From Portulaca oleracea (lineage: Eukaryota > Streptophyta > Magnoliopsida > Caryophyllales > Portulacaceae), in contig CM055875.1 of NCBI GenBank assembly GCA_029582165.1, positions 25,809,144 through 25,873,143 on the forward strand: a stretch of 64,000 nucleotides of DNA, in the 5' to 3' direction. The position numbers and the translations under genes are program-made. The notes below the pieces were generated by a model that was not told where the DNA came from, searched no databases, and saw nothing but the letters and a program-made list of their open reading frames with translations. Shown here in pieces: positions 1 through 9,870 of the stretch; position 1 is the first letter of the stretch; every line of letters begins with the position of its first letter.

Positions 1-1
1 C

Positions 2-808
2 ATGTCCTATGCTTCGGGCAAACATGATGTCCCTTTTTCGTCTAAACCCAAACCCAAACCAACCTTCGAGGAGAATCTTCAACGTATCGAAGAGAAGGTT
101 CGAGAAGTTCAACGTCGAATGGGTGACTTACTCCGCGCTTCGACCCCTACGCAACTAGAGTCATTGAAAAGGGATCGTGGTATTTCAACTCGGTCTCCTA
201 GAACTCACCATAGTGGTTATTCGAGGTATTTCGATGATTATCGACATGGTGGTTCTCAAGCTAGGAGAATGGAAGAGAAGGTTACTTCATGGCCTTCTAG
301 GAAGGGAAGTGCTCACTCGTGGAGTAAGGCTTCATCCAAGGGAAGTCGAACTTCCAAGCTATCCAAACCATCTTCCCGAGCTCATAAGGAAAGTGCGGAA
401 TATCTTCGGAAGCTCAAGGGTAGAAAATGCTTCACGTGTCGGGTTTATGGCCATTACCAAGCCCAATGCCCTACGAAGATGATTGAAAGCTCAAAAGCAA
501 GTGAGGTAGTCACACCGGAGGCTTCAAAGATTAGTGTTGAGGTTCGCGTGCAAGAAGGGGAGAGTTCTAATCCTAGGCGATCCTTTATCTTGACCAAAGA
601 TTCCCGGGATAACTCTCACAGGGAGAATATCTTCCAAACTCGGTCCACCAATGGCGAGAAGGCAGCCAAGGTCATCATCGACGGTGGGAGTTGCGCCAAC
701 TTGGCCTCTACCTACATGGTTGAGAAACTCCAATTGCCCGTCTCGGCTCATCCTCAACCGTATAGCATGCAAGGGCTAAAAGATGGCGGTGACTTTGAGG
801 TAACCTAA
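2..808 (+). pseudogene. Element A gag C-terminus and protease start (Ty3/gypsy)
   Basis: The reading frame enters from the left edge of the window. It is basic and Ser/Arg-rich, then has a CCHC zinc knuckle (CFTCRVYGHYQAQC, about residue 143), which marks the nucleocapsid part of a Ty3/gypsy Gag. It runs on into an aspartic-protease-like segment with IIDGGSCANLAS (about residue 226). Here DGGS replaces the usual DTGA/S, a variant I know from other plant gypsy polyproteins. The frame stops (TAA at 806-808) soon after this motif, where an active element would continue. Homology-like text carries on downstream in broken frames, so this is a decayed copy. Gag packages the element RNA in cytoplasmic particles and protease cuts the polyprotein. 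Confidence 0.8.
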
Positions 809-1720
809 CAAGTCTTGGTTTCTTTCTCCGCTTGGTCTTATGAGGATAGTGTTCTTTGTGATGTTGTCCCCATAGATGCTTGCCATTTACTACTTGGTAG
901 ACCTTAGCAATTTGATCGACATGCTATCCACGACGACCGGAAAAACACCTACACTTTCTCAATGGGAGAAAGGAAAATCAAACTCATTCCTTTACCCCTT
1001 TTCGAAACCGATATACCACAAGCCGGGGTGGGAAGTGAGAAAAGAAACCTCCAAAAGAGTGAAACATGGGATGAGAGTTCTTCGAGCAAAGGAAAGCCAC
1101 ATCAGGCTTTACTTTTGCGAAAAAGCAACCTTAGTGAGGTTGAGTGAACCTTAGCTCCACAGAAGTTTCCAACCTCCCTCCCTTGTCCCTCACCCTTATC
1201 TAAACCTCCCACCGGGCTCCGTATAGAGTTCCCCAGTGTTGAGTCGTGCTCAATCGCTCCCGAGCCTAGCCATGGAGTTGAGTTGCATGAGAATACGTCC
1301 ATGACTACTCACCCGAGTTCCATTACTTCCACATCGAGGTTGAACGAGGAAGAGGTTGTCTTCATTAGCCTTGACCCCGAGCTCTCATGTGACGAATTCC
1401 TTGTTGCTTTCAGCAAGTTGATGGGTGCTAGACGTGTTCGGGTCCTTCGTAATGTCGACTTGGCCCCTCCTTTCCGCTGGATTTGCTACATGTTTTAGAA
1501 GGACGGGTTTATGAGCACCACTCTATTTCGATTGCTGAAGTACGTGCTTTTGGGTCTACACGGGTATCCGGTAATTTTGAACCCCCAAGAGTTGAGGACA
1601 AATCTTTTTCGAAGAAGGGGAGTATGACCCGTATGGGGATCAGTTCACTTTTGGTTCCTCTCTATCGGACCATTCCCCAGCCTTCTAAGGGGCTTCGGAA
1701 CCATCGGCAAGAATAAACAC
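809..1720 (+). pseudogene. Element A: decayed post-protease and pol C-terminal remnant, RT/IN missing
   Basis: Read across frames, this stretch has the post-protease signature DVVPIDACHLLLGRP (about 862-904) and then a poorly conserved region. It ends in the typical gypsy polyprotein tail LRTNLF followed by an acidic stretch (about 1594-1620), needing at least two frameshifts. No reverse transcriptase (YVDD/FIDD), RNase H or integrase motif lies between these landmarks, although about 3 kb of pol belongs there. The element therefore lost its pol core and could only have moved with enzymes from a relative. Confidence 0.65.
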
Positions 1721-1739
1721 AAGGTGGTGAAGGCGTTCA

Positions 1740-2046
1740 AAGGTTCGAAATATGCGTGTCTTCACTGTTTCAATCATAACTCCTTCAATACAACTCTGAT
1801 GGGCTTCAAATTTAGGGAGCTTAAAGTACGCACCGAGAGCTTTCCATCGACATCTTATGTGCCCCGGATGAAGAAGTTATGCGCATTTGAAGTCGGTAGA
1901 AGAAAACTGTCCAGAACGACGTCGCACCTGCGACGCCTTGGGTCGCACCTGTTACCTCCTTCTGACGGTTGCTGACTGCTGCATCCAGAAGGACGTCGCA
2001 CCCGCGACGCATGGGGTCGCACCCGCGACCTTCCCCTGCCCGGCTT
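1740..2046 (+). repeat. Element A 3' LTR, left part (split by the 2047-22638 insertion)
   Basis: This lies just after the polyprotein tail of element A. It carries four GTCGC-type palindromes and stops at a 5-bp word (GGCTT, 2042-2046) that is repeated at 22639-22643. LTR text resumes at 22644 with GGTGCGACGCG, which belongs to the same palindrome family, and then a TATA box at 22702. The exact LTR start is not clear. Confidence 0.6.
1921..2029 (+). promoter_or_regulatory. Phased palindrome array, LTR of element A
   Basis: Four imperfect palindromes of the form GTCGC-ACCY-GCGAC start at 1921, 1942, 1995 and 2016. They form two pairs with 21-bp spacing inside each pair and 74 bp between pairs. 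With the nested insertion removed, the TATA box at 22702 lies about 76 bp after the last unit. Compare the arrays at 23172, 24251, 51395, 56704, 57121 and 61884. A U3 regulatory role is inferred. Confidence 0.6.
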
Positions 2047-3750
2047 AGTAACGCCCCGAGAATTTTAAGCCGAATAATTAATTTAATTAATTTTAGTGGG
2101 GCGTTATGCCGCATGTCTTAGGGACATGCAAGGCCAGTACAAAATCAATATTTATAAAACTAACTCATTTTGTTAATAATCAACCAACTAAATTATTCGA
2201 CAAATAAAATGGAAAATTAAAGTCTCTTACAACATAAAAATTTAATTATGGTCGGGTACTATTTTTTTTATTCCCTAACTATAGATATGAGATTCTAGGC
2301 GAGCGTCCCATGCATCTAAACCCCCAATTATTGTCACGATCAACCTGAAAATATAAAACAATTTTAAAAGTGAGAACAAAGCCCAGTACAGTAAACCCAA
2401 CCATGTAAAAATAATTTAGAAATTCATTTTAGTTCGAAATGAGGGAGAGGGAACAGTAGTATCCATGGATAATCCGACAATAACGATACCAATAACGATA
2501 GGCGCATAATAATAAACGATAGGCGTGCAATTTAACGATAGACGCGCAGGTAAACGATAGGCACGCAAATAAGAACGATAGACGCGCAAACAATAACCAG
2601 GTGATCACCGGTACAATAATAATAGTAATGATACTGTGGACATCCAATAAACAGTAATAATTTAGGAAAACAGTATAATTTTATGAGAAAGGGTTAAGCT
2701 TTACTATACCTCGTTCGAAATTTAGGTTAGCACTTAACTCCTGGCTAGAATATCTAGCAAAATTAAAGATACTGTTAAAATCTTTCCTGATTTCGATTGA
2801 TGAGTACCACTATGCTATACGTATCTTACATTAGTGTACCCATATAATATGAGGTGTTTGGAAAAACACTACTACTATATGCTATATATGTATTATGTTT
2901 GTTATAGGCATGATTAATGAGCTTACAACCTGACTGTCCCTTATTAACCATTGCGACAAGAGACTTAATTGGTGAGACATGGTGGAGTCATCTAAAATTA
3001 CAGTATCATTAACCTTTTTTTATGTTCAATTTATATCATTTGACTCATTGCATTAGTAATCAAATTCACCTAAACCCATAGTTATAGTATCCAGTTTGAC
3101 CACCCATTCGTGTAAGCCCAAAGCCAATGTAAAAGACCACTAATTGATTTTATAACATTCCATTGTACTTTCTTATTAATTACTCATTACGTCTCTACTA
3201 GTTAATCACAAGCCTTGCTACCACGACCATATTTAGCTTATCGCTTCCCATCTTACTGCCCCTTTGTTGTTATTATGATTATTATTACTAATTGTTGTTA
3301 TTATGATTATTAGCAGTAGTATTATTAGTATTAGTTCCAGAAAATTACCGATTCCAAGGCCTTCGGGGTTTTCCCAATTCTACTGACACAACCCTTATGC
3401 CCTATCTTATGGTTACAATCTTGATTAGTTAGGAGTCTAGACAGTACATACCTGATATGTCGGTGTGAAGGCCTAAAGCACAACACGGTGAGCTGGAAAA
3501 TCTACAGCTCGACCGTACATAGACTCTTATGGTGGAAACACGGGGCAATATTGGCCGGCGTCGTACTACTATTGATTATGGAAGGAATAGATTATTATTT
3601 TTTTTTAGAGGAGTAATTGAGGGAGAGGATGAGTATATGTATATATGAATGTGTTATTTTTTGGATGGACTTGTATTTGATTTATTAGCAAATGAGAAGC
3701 ATACAAAGGGTATTTATAATGCACTTCCATCACCAATCTTCAACACCTAC
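2047..3750 (-). repeat. Inverted, truncated LTR of the element B family
   Basis: This is the reverse complement of most of the element B LTR. It runs from the U5 end (TAACGCCCCGAG at 2049; the expected terminal TG reads AG) through the CCTATCGTT repeats (about 2460-2640) and back to the TATA/leader region near 3700. About the first 600 bp of the LTR are missing; similarity stops near 3750. It is the same subfamily as 12943-15029 and 19901-22638, and forms the left edge of the block flanked by GGCTT. Confidence 0.8.
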
Positions 3751-3768
3751 CGTGTAAATAGTAATAGT

Positions 3769-4010
3769 TGTAACATCCCGAAATACAACTAACTCATAGT
3801 TGAACATCCCGAAATTTTGAGAGCATATTAGTAAATATAGTAGTATTACTAATAGTGGAAAATAATGCAATCGTGTAAATAGTAATGGTTGCAGTGGGGT
3901 AAATAATAGTATTAGTAATGCTAGTGATATTAGTAGTATTGTCAATAGTAATAGTAATAGCAATAACCGTAGCTTGAGATGGTGGTAAGACTATTGGTAT
4001 GATATAATAA
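3769..4010 (+). repeat. Possible 5' end of a second LTR
   Basis: TGTAACATCCCGAAA at 3769 resembles the start of the element B LTR (TGTAACATCCC, 19901) and is followed by TAG/TAA-rich, simple-sequence-like DNA. It may be the beginning of the LTR whose remainder is 7218-8285, with the Helitron-like segment between. The right edge is a guess. Confidence 0.3.
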
Positions 4011-4358
4011 CAAATTAACTGATGGCATTCTGAGGTAGAACATTGAGGTTTGCAAGTTGCAGATACGAAGCTATTACTACGAAGATTGTATACTTTGTAA
4101 GTTCCCCTTTTTATTCTCAACAGTTTCATATTGCAAATTGCAGAATGTTATTGTTCAGTTACACTTAGTCTTCATGCCTGTTTAATATGACTTAACAATC
4201 ATGTTTTCATACGGGTTGTAATTCTTGTGACGACAGCCATGCTCGTGCTAGGTGAGTCTGCAACTATGACTGCACTGACAGGATCGAATCATCAGTTGTA
4301 TCATTCTGAGTAGAGTAGTATATACATATATACTAGACTAGATATATCCCAGCATATC

Positions 4359-5036
4359 CAACGGGATGTTCAGCTATTATGATCATCCCCATACTGCTCA
4401 ACTTTGTGAGAAAGCTGGCATGTATCTGCAGGCTCTCAAGGTGCTTAACTGCCTATTTAGTTGTGATGGATGAACTTTCTCTATAGTATGTTTTCCCGTT
4501 TTGATTGACAACTTTCTCTTAAATGCAACATTATACAGAGTTGCTTGACGTTAATCGTGTCATTGTCAATACACATGCAATTGAGCCTGAGGTTTGGTGA
4601 ATATGATTCTTGAATGATTAAATTTAATCTGCTTAATGGTAAGCTTGCTTCTAAACACAGTGTTCCTGGTTTACACACTTGTCGAGTTTTTTGGAACTCT
4701 TAAGTGCATGAAGGATCTTTTGTTGGTAAATCTCAGGGGTAATCTGCAGACCATTGTGCAGGTACAGATTCTACCTTTCCCGTTCCTTAGTCCATCTATC
4801 CCTGATTGTCTGGAGGCTTACACAGTATGATGTTGAAGGTAGCTAAAGCATATTCTTGCATGAAGCTTTTTGAGCAGGTCAAGTCTTATGAAGGATTGTA
4901 TTTCTTCTTGGGTTCATACTTGAGCTCCAGGTAATTGTTTTTTGCAAAAGAAAAAAATGGGAACATGCTTTTCTGTACAAGTGTATAGTGTTTCTGATTT
5001 GTTTCACAACCTTGGCAGTGAGGATCCTGAAATTGC
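4359..5036 (+). pseudogene. Clathrin heavy chain exon fragments (captured)
   Basis: Five short blocks translate to consecutive pieces of plant clathrin heavy chain, the coat protein of endocytic vesicles. They are NGMFSYYD...[10 protein letters not shown] (4359-4440), YTELLDVNRVIVNTHAIEP (about 4531-4591), VEFFGTL...[15 protein letters not shown] (about 4678-4761), [12 protein letters not shown]...[10 protein letters not shown] (about 4840-4930) and SEDPEIA (5018-5036). Each is followed by a GT-type donor, so introns are kept. Codons are missing inside two blocks: SREWALE is absent after FFGTL, and the segment after AK(E)Y is shortened. Only a small part of the roughly 1,700-residue protein is present, so this is not a working gene. 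The last block runs straight into sterol methyltransferase sequence. Confidence 0.8.
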
Positions 5037-5372
5037 CAATTCCTGAAAACTCTTTTGATGCAATATATGCAATTAAGGCAACATGTCATGTTCCAGATGA
5101 TGTATGTTTCGTTGATCATTTACTCTATGTCTTTTTTAGGTTTTGTCTTACCATTGTTATCAATGCGATTCATTCCTTTCACATTTCTAAGAGTCCTCCC
5201 TCCTCTTTTTTCTCTCATTGGTCTACCCTGATTTTTCGAATAGTTATTGTGCAAAGATTGGGTGCTATAAACATATATAGGGAGCATTAAGGCCTGGACA
5301 ACATTTTACAGCTTTTAAGTGGTGTATGACTAATACCTTTGATCTCGCCAATCAAGAACACCAAAAAATTAA
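5037..5372 (+). pseudogene. Sterol C-24 methyltransferase fragments (captured)
   Basis: Two blocks match plant SMT1-type sterol methyltransferase (cycloartenol C-24 methylation from S-adenosylmethionine). The first, IPENSFDAIYAIKATCHVPD (5037-5100), covers a conserved part of the methyltransferase domain. The second (about 5257-5372) has a CYK-x-IYR-like start, then RPGQHFTAFKWCMTNTFD and EHQKIK, with small frameshifts. A GT donor follows the first block and the intron is kept. The first block is joined in phase-like fashion to clathrin SEDPEIA with no intron between, so two genes were fused inside the mobile segment. The rest of the enzyme is missing. Confidence 0.75.
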
Positions 5373-5897
5373 GGTGTGTTACCAGAGATCATGTATCTCC
5401 ACAAATCAAGAACATTGTTTACAGACATTGATGATGAAATGTGGAGATGTGGGTGGATTTTGTAGGAGGGTTTCCCATAGTATTCACAATGACAATGCTT
5501 TCATGAAGTGCGATTGAGGGAGGGCATAAGAAAATTCTGTCGCAGCCTTATAGGTGGATTGATGAAACAAAAACTCCAACATGCCAACCAAGTCATTCAT
5601 TTAGAAGCTGATTATCTCTTCAAAGCCAATGCTTATCCAAATACCAACCTATATTTTCAGGTAAATATCTTCCAATTTTCTCTTTTTTTTTCCCCTTTCC
5701 TTTAGTACATTAATTTGTAGTCAATAATGTTCTCAATTTTTTGTCGATGAAACTAGGAGAGGCTGGAGAATATGGACACATAAGCAACTATTGTCCAGTC
5801 TTTGTTGCAATATTGCCTCTAGCCCTTCATGATAGATTATCCTTTTGTTATTAAAGGTATGTTGCCTTCTCAGGTTGAGATTTAGAGCTAACTTTCA
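5373..5897 (+). other. Helitron-like filler, unidentified
   Basis: Contains exon-like pieces, for example an open stretch ending NAYPNTNLYFQ at about 5660 followed by a GT donor, that I cannot assign to a family. It may be further captured gene DNA. Confidence 0.3.
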
Positions 5898-6251
5898 TTA
5901 TGCAGCTGTCACTTCCCCACCACTTCGCTTCCTCTGCTCCCCTCTCACACACTCCCTCCCTCTCTGTCTTTTCAACTTTAGTTGTTGCGAAGAGGCATTA
6001 AAAAAGAAGGAAAGGGTTGCTTCAAAAATCATGGCCGCTACAAACATAGTCCCACTAAATCCTGAGGTCCAGTAAACTTCCACCAAACGAGCTGATGTAT
6101 ACAGAATCAACAACAACCACCCTAGAATTGAGGTGCCCACTGAGACAGCTGCCACAGTGACCACTGCTTGATTGATGTTTAAGAAGTTTAGGGTTCTTCT
6201 TGACTGAGCCTTTAAGGTACTCTTTTTACCTCTTTTCCCCTTTTTCTCCAT
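5898..6251 (-). pseudogene. Unidentified membrane-protein fragment (captured?)
   Basis: On the minus strand, an open frame of up to 117 residues has a Lys/Arg-rich start, a hydrophobic helix around SILGWLLLILYTSARLVEV, and a second hydrophobic stretch (SGTMFVAAMIFEATLSFFF). I do not recognise the family. The core (about 6220 down to 6000) looks like a real exon and is bounded by splice-like AG and GT dinucleotides. It lies within the Helitron-like segment and opposite to the clathrin and SMT pieces, so it may be a third captured fragment. It could also be chance. Confidence 0.35.
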
Positions 6252-7170
6252 TAAACCCTCAAATTTCTTTCACTACACTGTTAGTATATTTGTTTTGAGT
6301 TTACTAACAAGTATAGAAGTCTGTTCAGGTTAAACTTGAAGCTTGAACTCAACTGAATTAATTTGATTGTAGGAAGCAGCATGCCTCCACCATGGTAATA
6401 AGGAACCCAATATGCTCAAAGTACATTCGGAGGATTGAGCAAGCACTTGCTGCCAGTAAGGAGCACACACTTTTGATCGAGATAACAAGCATATTAGTGT
6501 CAGAATCCTTCTTTGTAAGGTCCTCTTCTCCTCATTCACTTATGTGTACTTCTTATATTGATTGAATTCTCTACTTGGAGTTTTGTTATGAAATTGATTT
6601 ATGTTTTTTCGTGTAAATGATGTTCAGACCTAATTTAAAAGATATCTCTGCATTAAGAAAAAGACCATTAGGATGACCTAAACAGTCGACACAAAAATGA
6701 ACTGATGCTCCAGGTATCCAGGTTGATCACTCTACTGCCAAATCTCCACCCAATTACGAAATGATCTGTAACAACACCAATCACCAAGTGGGTGCTGGCT
6801 AAACTAGATTCGTGCATTTTATTTCTTTGTCAGCGTGCATTTTATTTCTTTGTCAGCATAATGAACCTAGAACCTACAATCTGTCAAGTATGTAAAGATT
6901 AGATCTTTTTTTGGGGCATCTATGTTTAGCAATTACCTCTTTTTTCCTATTTCTCCATTAACCCACAAATTTGTTTAGCAAAGGGTTGATGTATTTATTT
7001 AGTTGTGAATATGAAGCCGTTTGAGTTGGCTGACAAGTACAGAGATTAATCCATTGATGAACACAAAAGTGTAATTTTCAATTTAGGTTTAACTTGAAGC
7101 TTGATCTCAAATTACTTTCGGAGGAATGGGCAAATGCTTAACGCCAGAATCCTTTTTTCTTTGGAGGAAC
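6219..7170 (+). repeat. Degenerate direct duplication inside the Helitron-like segment
   Basis: About 290 bp at 6219-6510 (CTCTTTTTACCTC, then a GTTAAACTTGAAGCTTGA motif and CATTCGGAGGATTGAGCAA) recurs in shortened, diverged form at about 6936-7170 in the same order. The spacer between holds a small tandem copy of TGCATTTTATTTCTTTGTCAG (6814-6858). Confidence 0.5.
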
Positions 7171-7190
7171 GGTGTAATATTTTATGGTCT

Positions 7191-7217
7191 GTGCGAAGCA
7201 CGGGCACCCCTCACTAG
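7191..7217 (+). other. Helitron 3' hairpin and CTAG terminus
   Basis: GTGCGAAGCAC hairpin, 12-bp spacer ending in CACTCA-like sequence, CTAG, then T. Spacing and order match Helitron ends. Confidence 0.55.
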
Positions 7218-8285
7218 TATGATAATTGTGATAGTAATGTCAACATAATATTACAGTTAGGGTGATGGATTAGGATAATTGGGGGGAATAATTTATTAAG
7301 AAGCTACTAGTGCTTTTATAAGTCAAACCAATCAAATAGATTTAGATACCTAATTTCTCACCAACCACGTAAATCATGCCATCATTCTTGATGATGAATG
7401 ATCAAATATATTCTTTTGGTCAACAATAACTTGCCTAAAATAGCCCCCATAATAGTATAAATACAGCTTAAGTGAGCTAAATATGAGAACAATGGAAAAG
7501 CTCTATGTATCCACTATTCTCTCTCTCTCTCTCTCTCTCTCTCTGAGCAAGGCTAATAGTAATCTGATTCGATAATTTTGGTTGGTGGGAGTTAACTGTT
7601 CACGTTACTTCCAGCTAAAGTACAGTAAATGTCAACCCCTTCTCGTAAAATTATATTGTTTTATTAATCTATTACTGTCTATTGGATGTCCACAGTATCG
7701 TTACTATTACTGTTATTGTACCGGTAATCACCTGGTTATTGTTTGCGCGCCTATCGTTATTATCTGCGTGCTTATCGTTTAGCTACGCGCCTATCGTTAA
7801 ACTGCACGCATATCGTTTATTATTGCGCTTATCGTTATTGGTATTGTTATTGTTGGACTATCCATAGATACTACTGTTCCCTCTCCCTCATTTCGAACTA
7901 AAATGAATTTCTAAATTATTTTTACATGGTTGGGTTTACTGTACTGGGATTCCGTTCTCACTTTTAAAATTATTTTATGTTTTCAGGTTGATCGTAGCGA
8001 ATACTTGGGGGTTAGCTATATGGGACGGTCGCCTAGAGTTTTATATTTTGTGTTATAAAATAAATAGAATATTATGTTACGAGACATAATTTCCTATGCT
8101 TTGTAAGAGGTTTAATTTTCCGTTTTATTTGTCGAACAATTTAGTTGGTTATTTATTAATAAAATGAGTTAGTTTTATAAATACTGATACTGTACTGGCC
8201 TTGCATGTCCCCAACACATGCGGCATAACGCCCCACTAAAATTAATTAAATAAATTATTCGGCCTAAAAATCTCGGGGCGTTACA
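7218..8285 (+). repeat. Diverged LTR, forward (subfamily B')
   Basis: The right half (about 7640-8285) matches R-U5 of the element B LTR: CCTATCGTT repeats (7740-7850), a polyadenylation-like region, and the terminal GGGGCGTTACA at 8285. The left part (7218-7640) is a different U3 with a TATA box (GTATAAATACAG, about 7457) and a (CT)n tract at about 7520-7545. It shares private variants such as GTGTTGGGGACATG (reverse reading) with the next, inverted copy. Confidence 0.7.
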
Positions 8286-9460
8286 GTTTAGGCCGAATAA
8301 TTAATTTAATTAATTTTAGTGGGGCGTTATGCCGCATGTGTTGGGGACATGCAAGGCCAGTACAGTATCAGTATTTATAAAACTAACTCATTTTATTAAT
8401 AAATAACCAACTAAATTGTTCGACAAATAAAATGGAAAATTAAACCTCTTACAAAGCATAGGAAATTATGTCTCGTAAAATAATATTCTATTTATTTTAT
8501 AACACGATATATAAAAACTCTAGGTGAGAGTCCCACACAGTCAACCCCCAAGTAATCGCAACGATCAACCTGAAAACATAAAACAATTTTAAAGATGAGA
8601 ACGGAATCCCAATACAGTAAATCCAACCATGTAAAAACAATTTAGAAATTCATTTTAGTTTCAAATGAGGGAGAGGGAACAGTAGTATCTATGGATAGTC
8701 CAACAATATCGATACCAATAACGATAGGCGCGCAATAATAAACGATAGGCGTGCAGTTTAACAATAGGCGCACAGGTAAACGATAGGCACGCAGATAATA
8801 ACGATAGGCGCGCAAACAATAACCAGGTGATCACCGGTACAATAACAATAATAGTAACGATATTGTGGACATCCAATAGACAGTAATAAGTTTAATAAAA
8901 CAATATAATTTTGTAAAAAAGGAGTTGACGTTTACTGTACCTCGGTTTGATGTCACGCAAGTACTTGACTTCGAGTTATCGACACTTATAAAATCAATTG
9001 GGTTTTAAAATGGACTTTGCTCTTCCAACTAAAGAACCATTAATGGGTGGGATAGTGGCGAAGTATTAACGTTATTGGTTGGTAATCCCCTCTTAGTCTA
9101 TAAAGAGGTATATTTATACTGGAGAGGGATTCGTTTTTGGATAAGTTGGGCAGCGTTAATTACGGCTATGATCAAGATTGATTGGCAACAATCATGCTAA
9201 TTTCCAATTCCTGCGCCAATCATGCTAATTTGCAATTCCTGCGCCGAGATCGCCGCAAGATGGTGATCAATATCACTCCTTATCACTTAATTATTAGTTT
9301 ACTATTGTGAGACATACCAGAATCATTTTCCCCTGATTAGCTTAGCGTCATTCTTATAATAATATTGGATTCATCATTGCTGCCATTCCCACTACTTTTT
9401 TTTTCTTTATACTATTGTTATTGAAACTAATACTATAATAATCATTGTTGGTACCTATTC
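8286..9460 (-). repeat. Diverged LTR, inverted (subfamily B'), tail-to-tail with 7218-8285
   Basis: Its first 650 bp are the reverse complement of 7640-8280. The U5 tip is missing about 20 bp, so the two U5 ends abut. Beyond about 8950 it has its own U3 with a minus-strand TATA (CAGTATAAATATACC, about 9105-9120) and a 28-bp tandem duplication (AATCATGCTAATTT..., about 9190-9245). The LTR start is not present; it ends where the 5' LTR of element B begins at 9461. Confidence 0.65.
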
Positions 9461-9547
9461 AAATACTAAAATAAAACCCTAATATAGCATGATAATAATA
9501 ATAATAATATTAGTGGAAGTGCCCAGTAGACTCCACAAAGTTGGAAG
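9461..9547 (+). repeat. 5' LTR of element B, left fragment
   Basis: AAATACTAAAATAAAACCC onward matches 20101-20170 of the 3' LTR. The first 200 bp of the LTR are missing here. The hAT element cuts it after GTTGGAAG (9540-9547). Confidence 0.75.
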
Positions 9548-9870
9548 TAGGGGTGAGCAAATGCGGGTACCCGCTAAAAATTCAAGGATCCAGTCCCGGA
9601 TCCATTTTGAAATGGATCCTAAAATCAAGATCCAGTCCCGGATCCACTGGATCTAGATCTGGATCCGGATCCGGGTACCAAGTTCGAAGACACATGATGA
9701 TTGTCCATGATTTTTTATAATTTTCATCAGCAAATCAGCAACTGTAATATGAACATAGTTTCACTTAGTCATTGGCTCCAACAATCCAACTAGTTCAAAA
9801 CTCTCAAACAACAAGAATAAAACACAATATAACCAACAAAAATAAAACACAAAGTCTCAACATTACAAGT

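Larger units (their letters stand above)
4011..7217 (+). mobile_element. Helitron-like segment carrying captured gene fragments
   Basis: The right end has the Helitron 3' signature: a short hairpin (GTGC-GAA-GCAC, 7191-7201), 12 bp, then CTAG (7214-7217), with T as the next base as expected for insertion between A and T. Inside lie exon fragments of at least two unrelated host genes with GT/AG-like junctions preserved, which is typical of Helitron gene capture. The 5' terminus (TC) could not be fixed, so the left edge is approximate. No Rep/helicase sequence is present, so it is non-autonomous. A chance hairpin plus ordinary pseudogenes is the alternative. Confidence 0.55.

Noticed and set aside
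2047..3750. Minus-strand gene
   Set aside because: Short open frames here lie in LTR repeats and recur in the other LTR copies.
4359..5036. Functional clathrin heavy chain gene
   Set aside because: Only five short blocks, with internal codon losses and fusion to another gene.
7191..7217. Placing the Helitron 5' end precisely
   Set aside because: Several A|TC sites between 3780 and 4340 are possible and none has a clear advantage.
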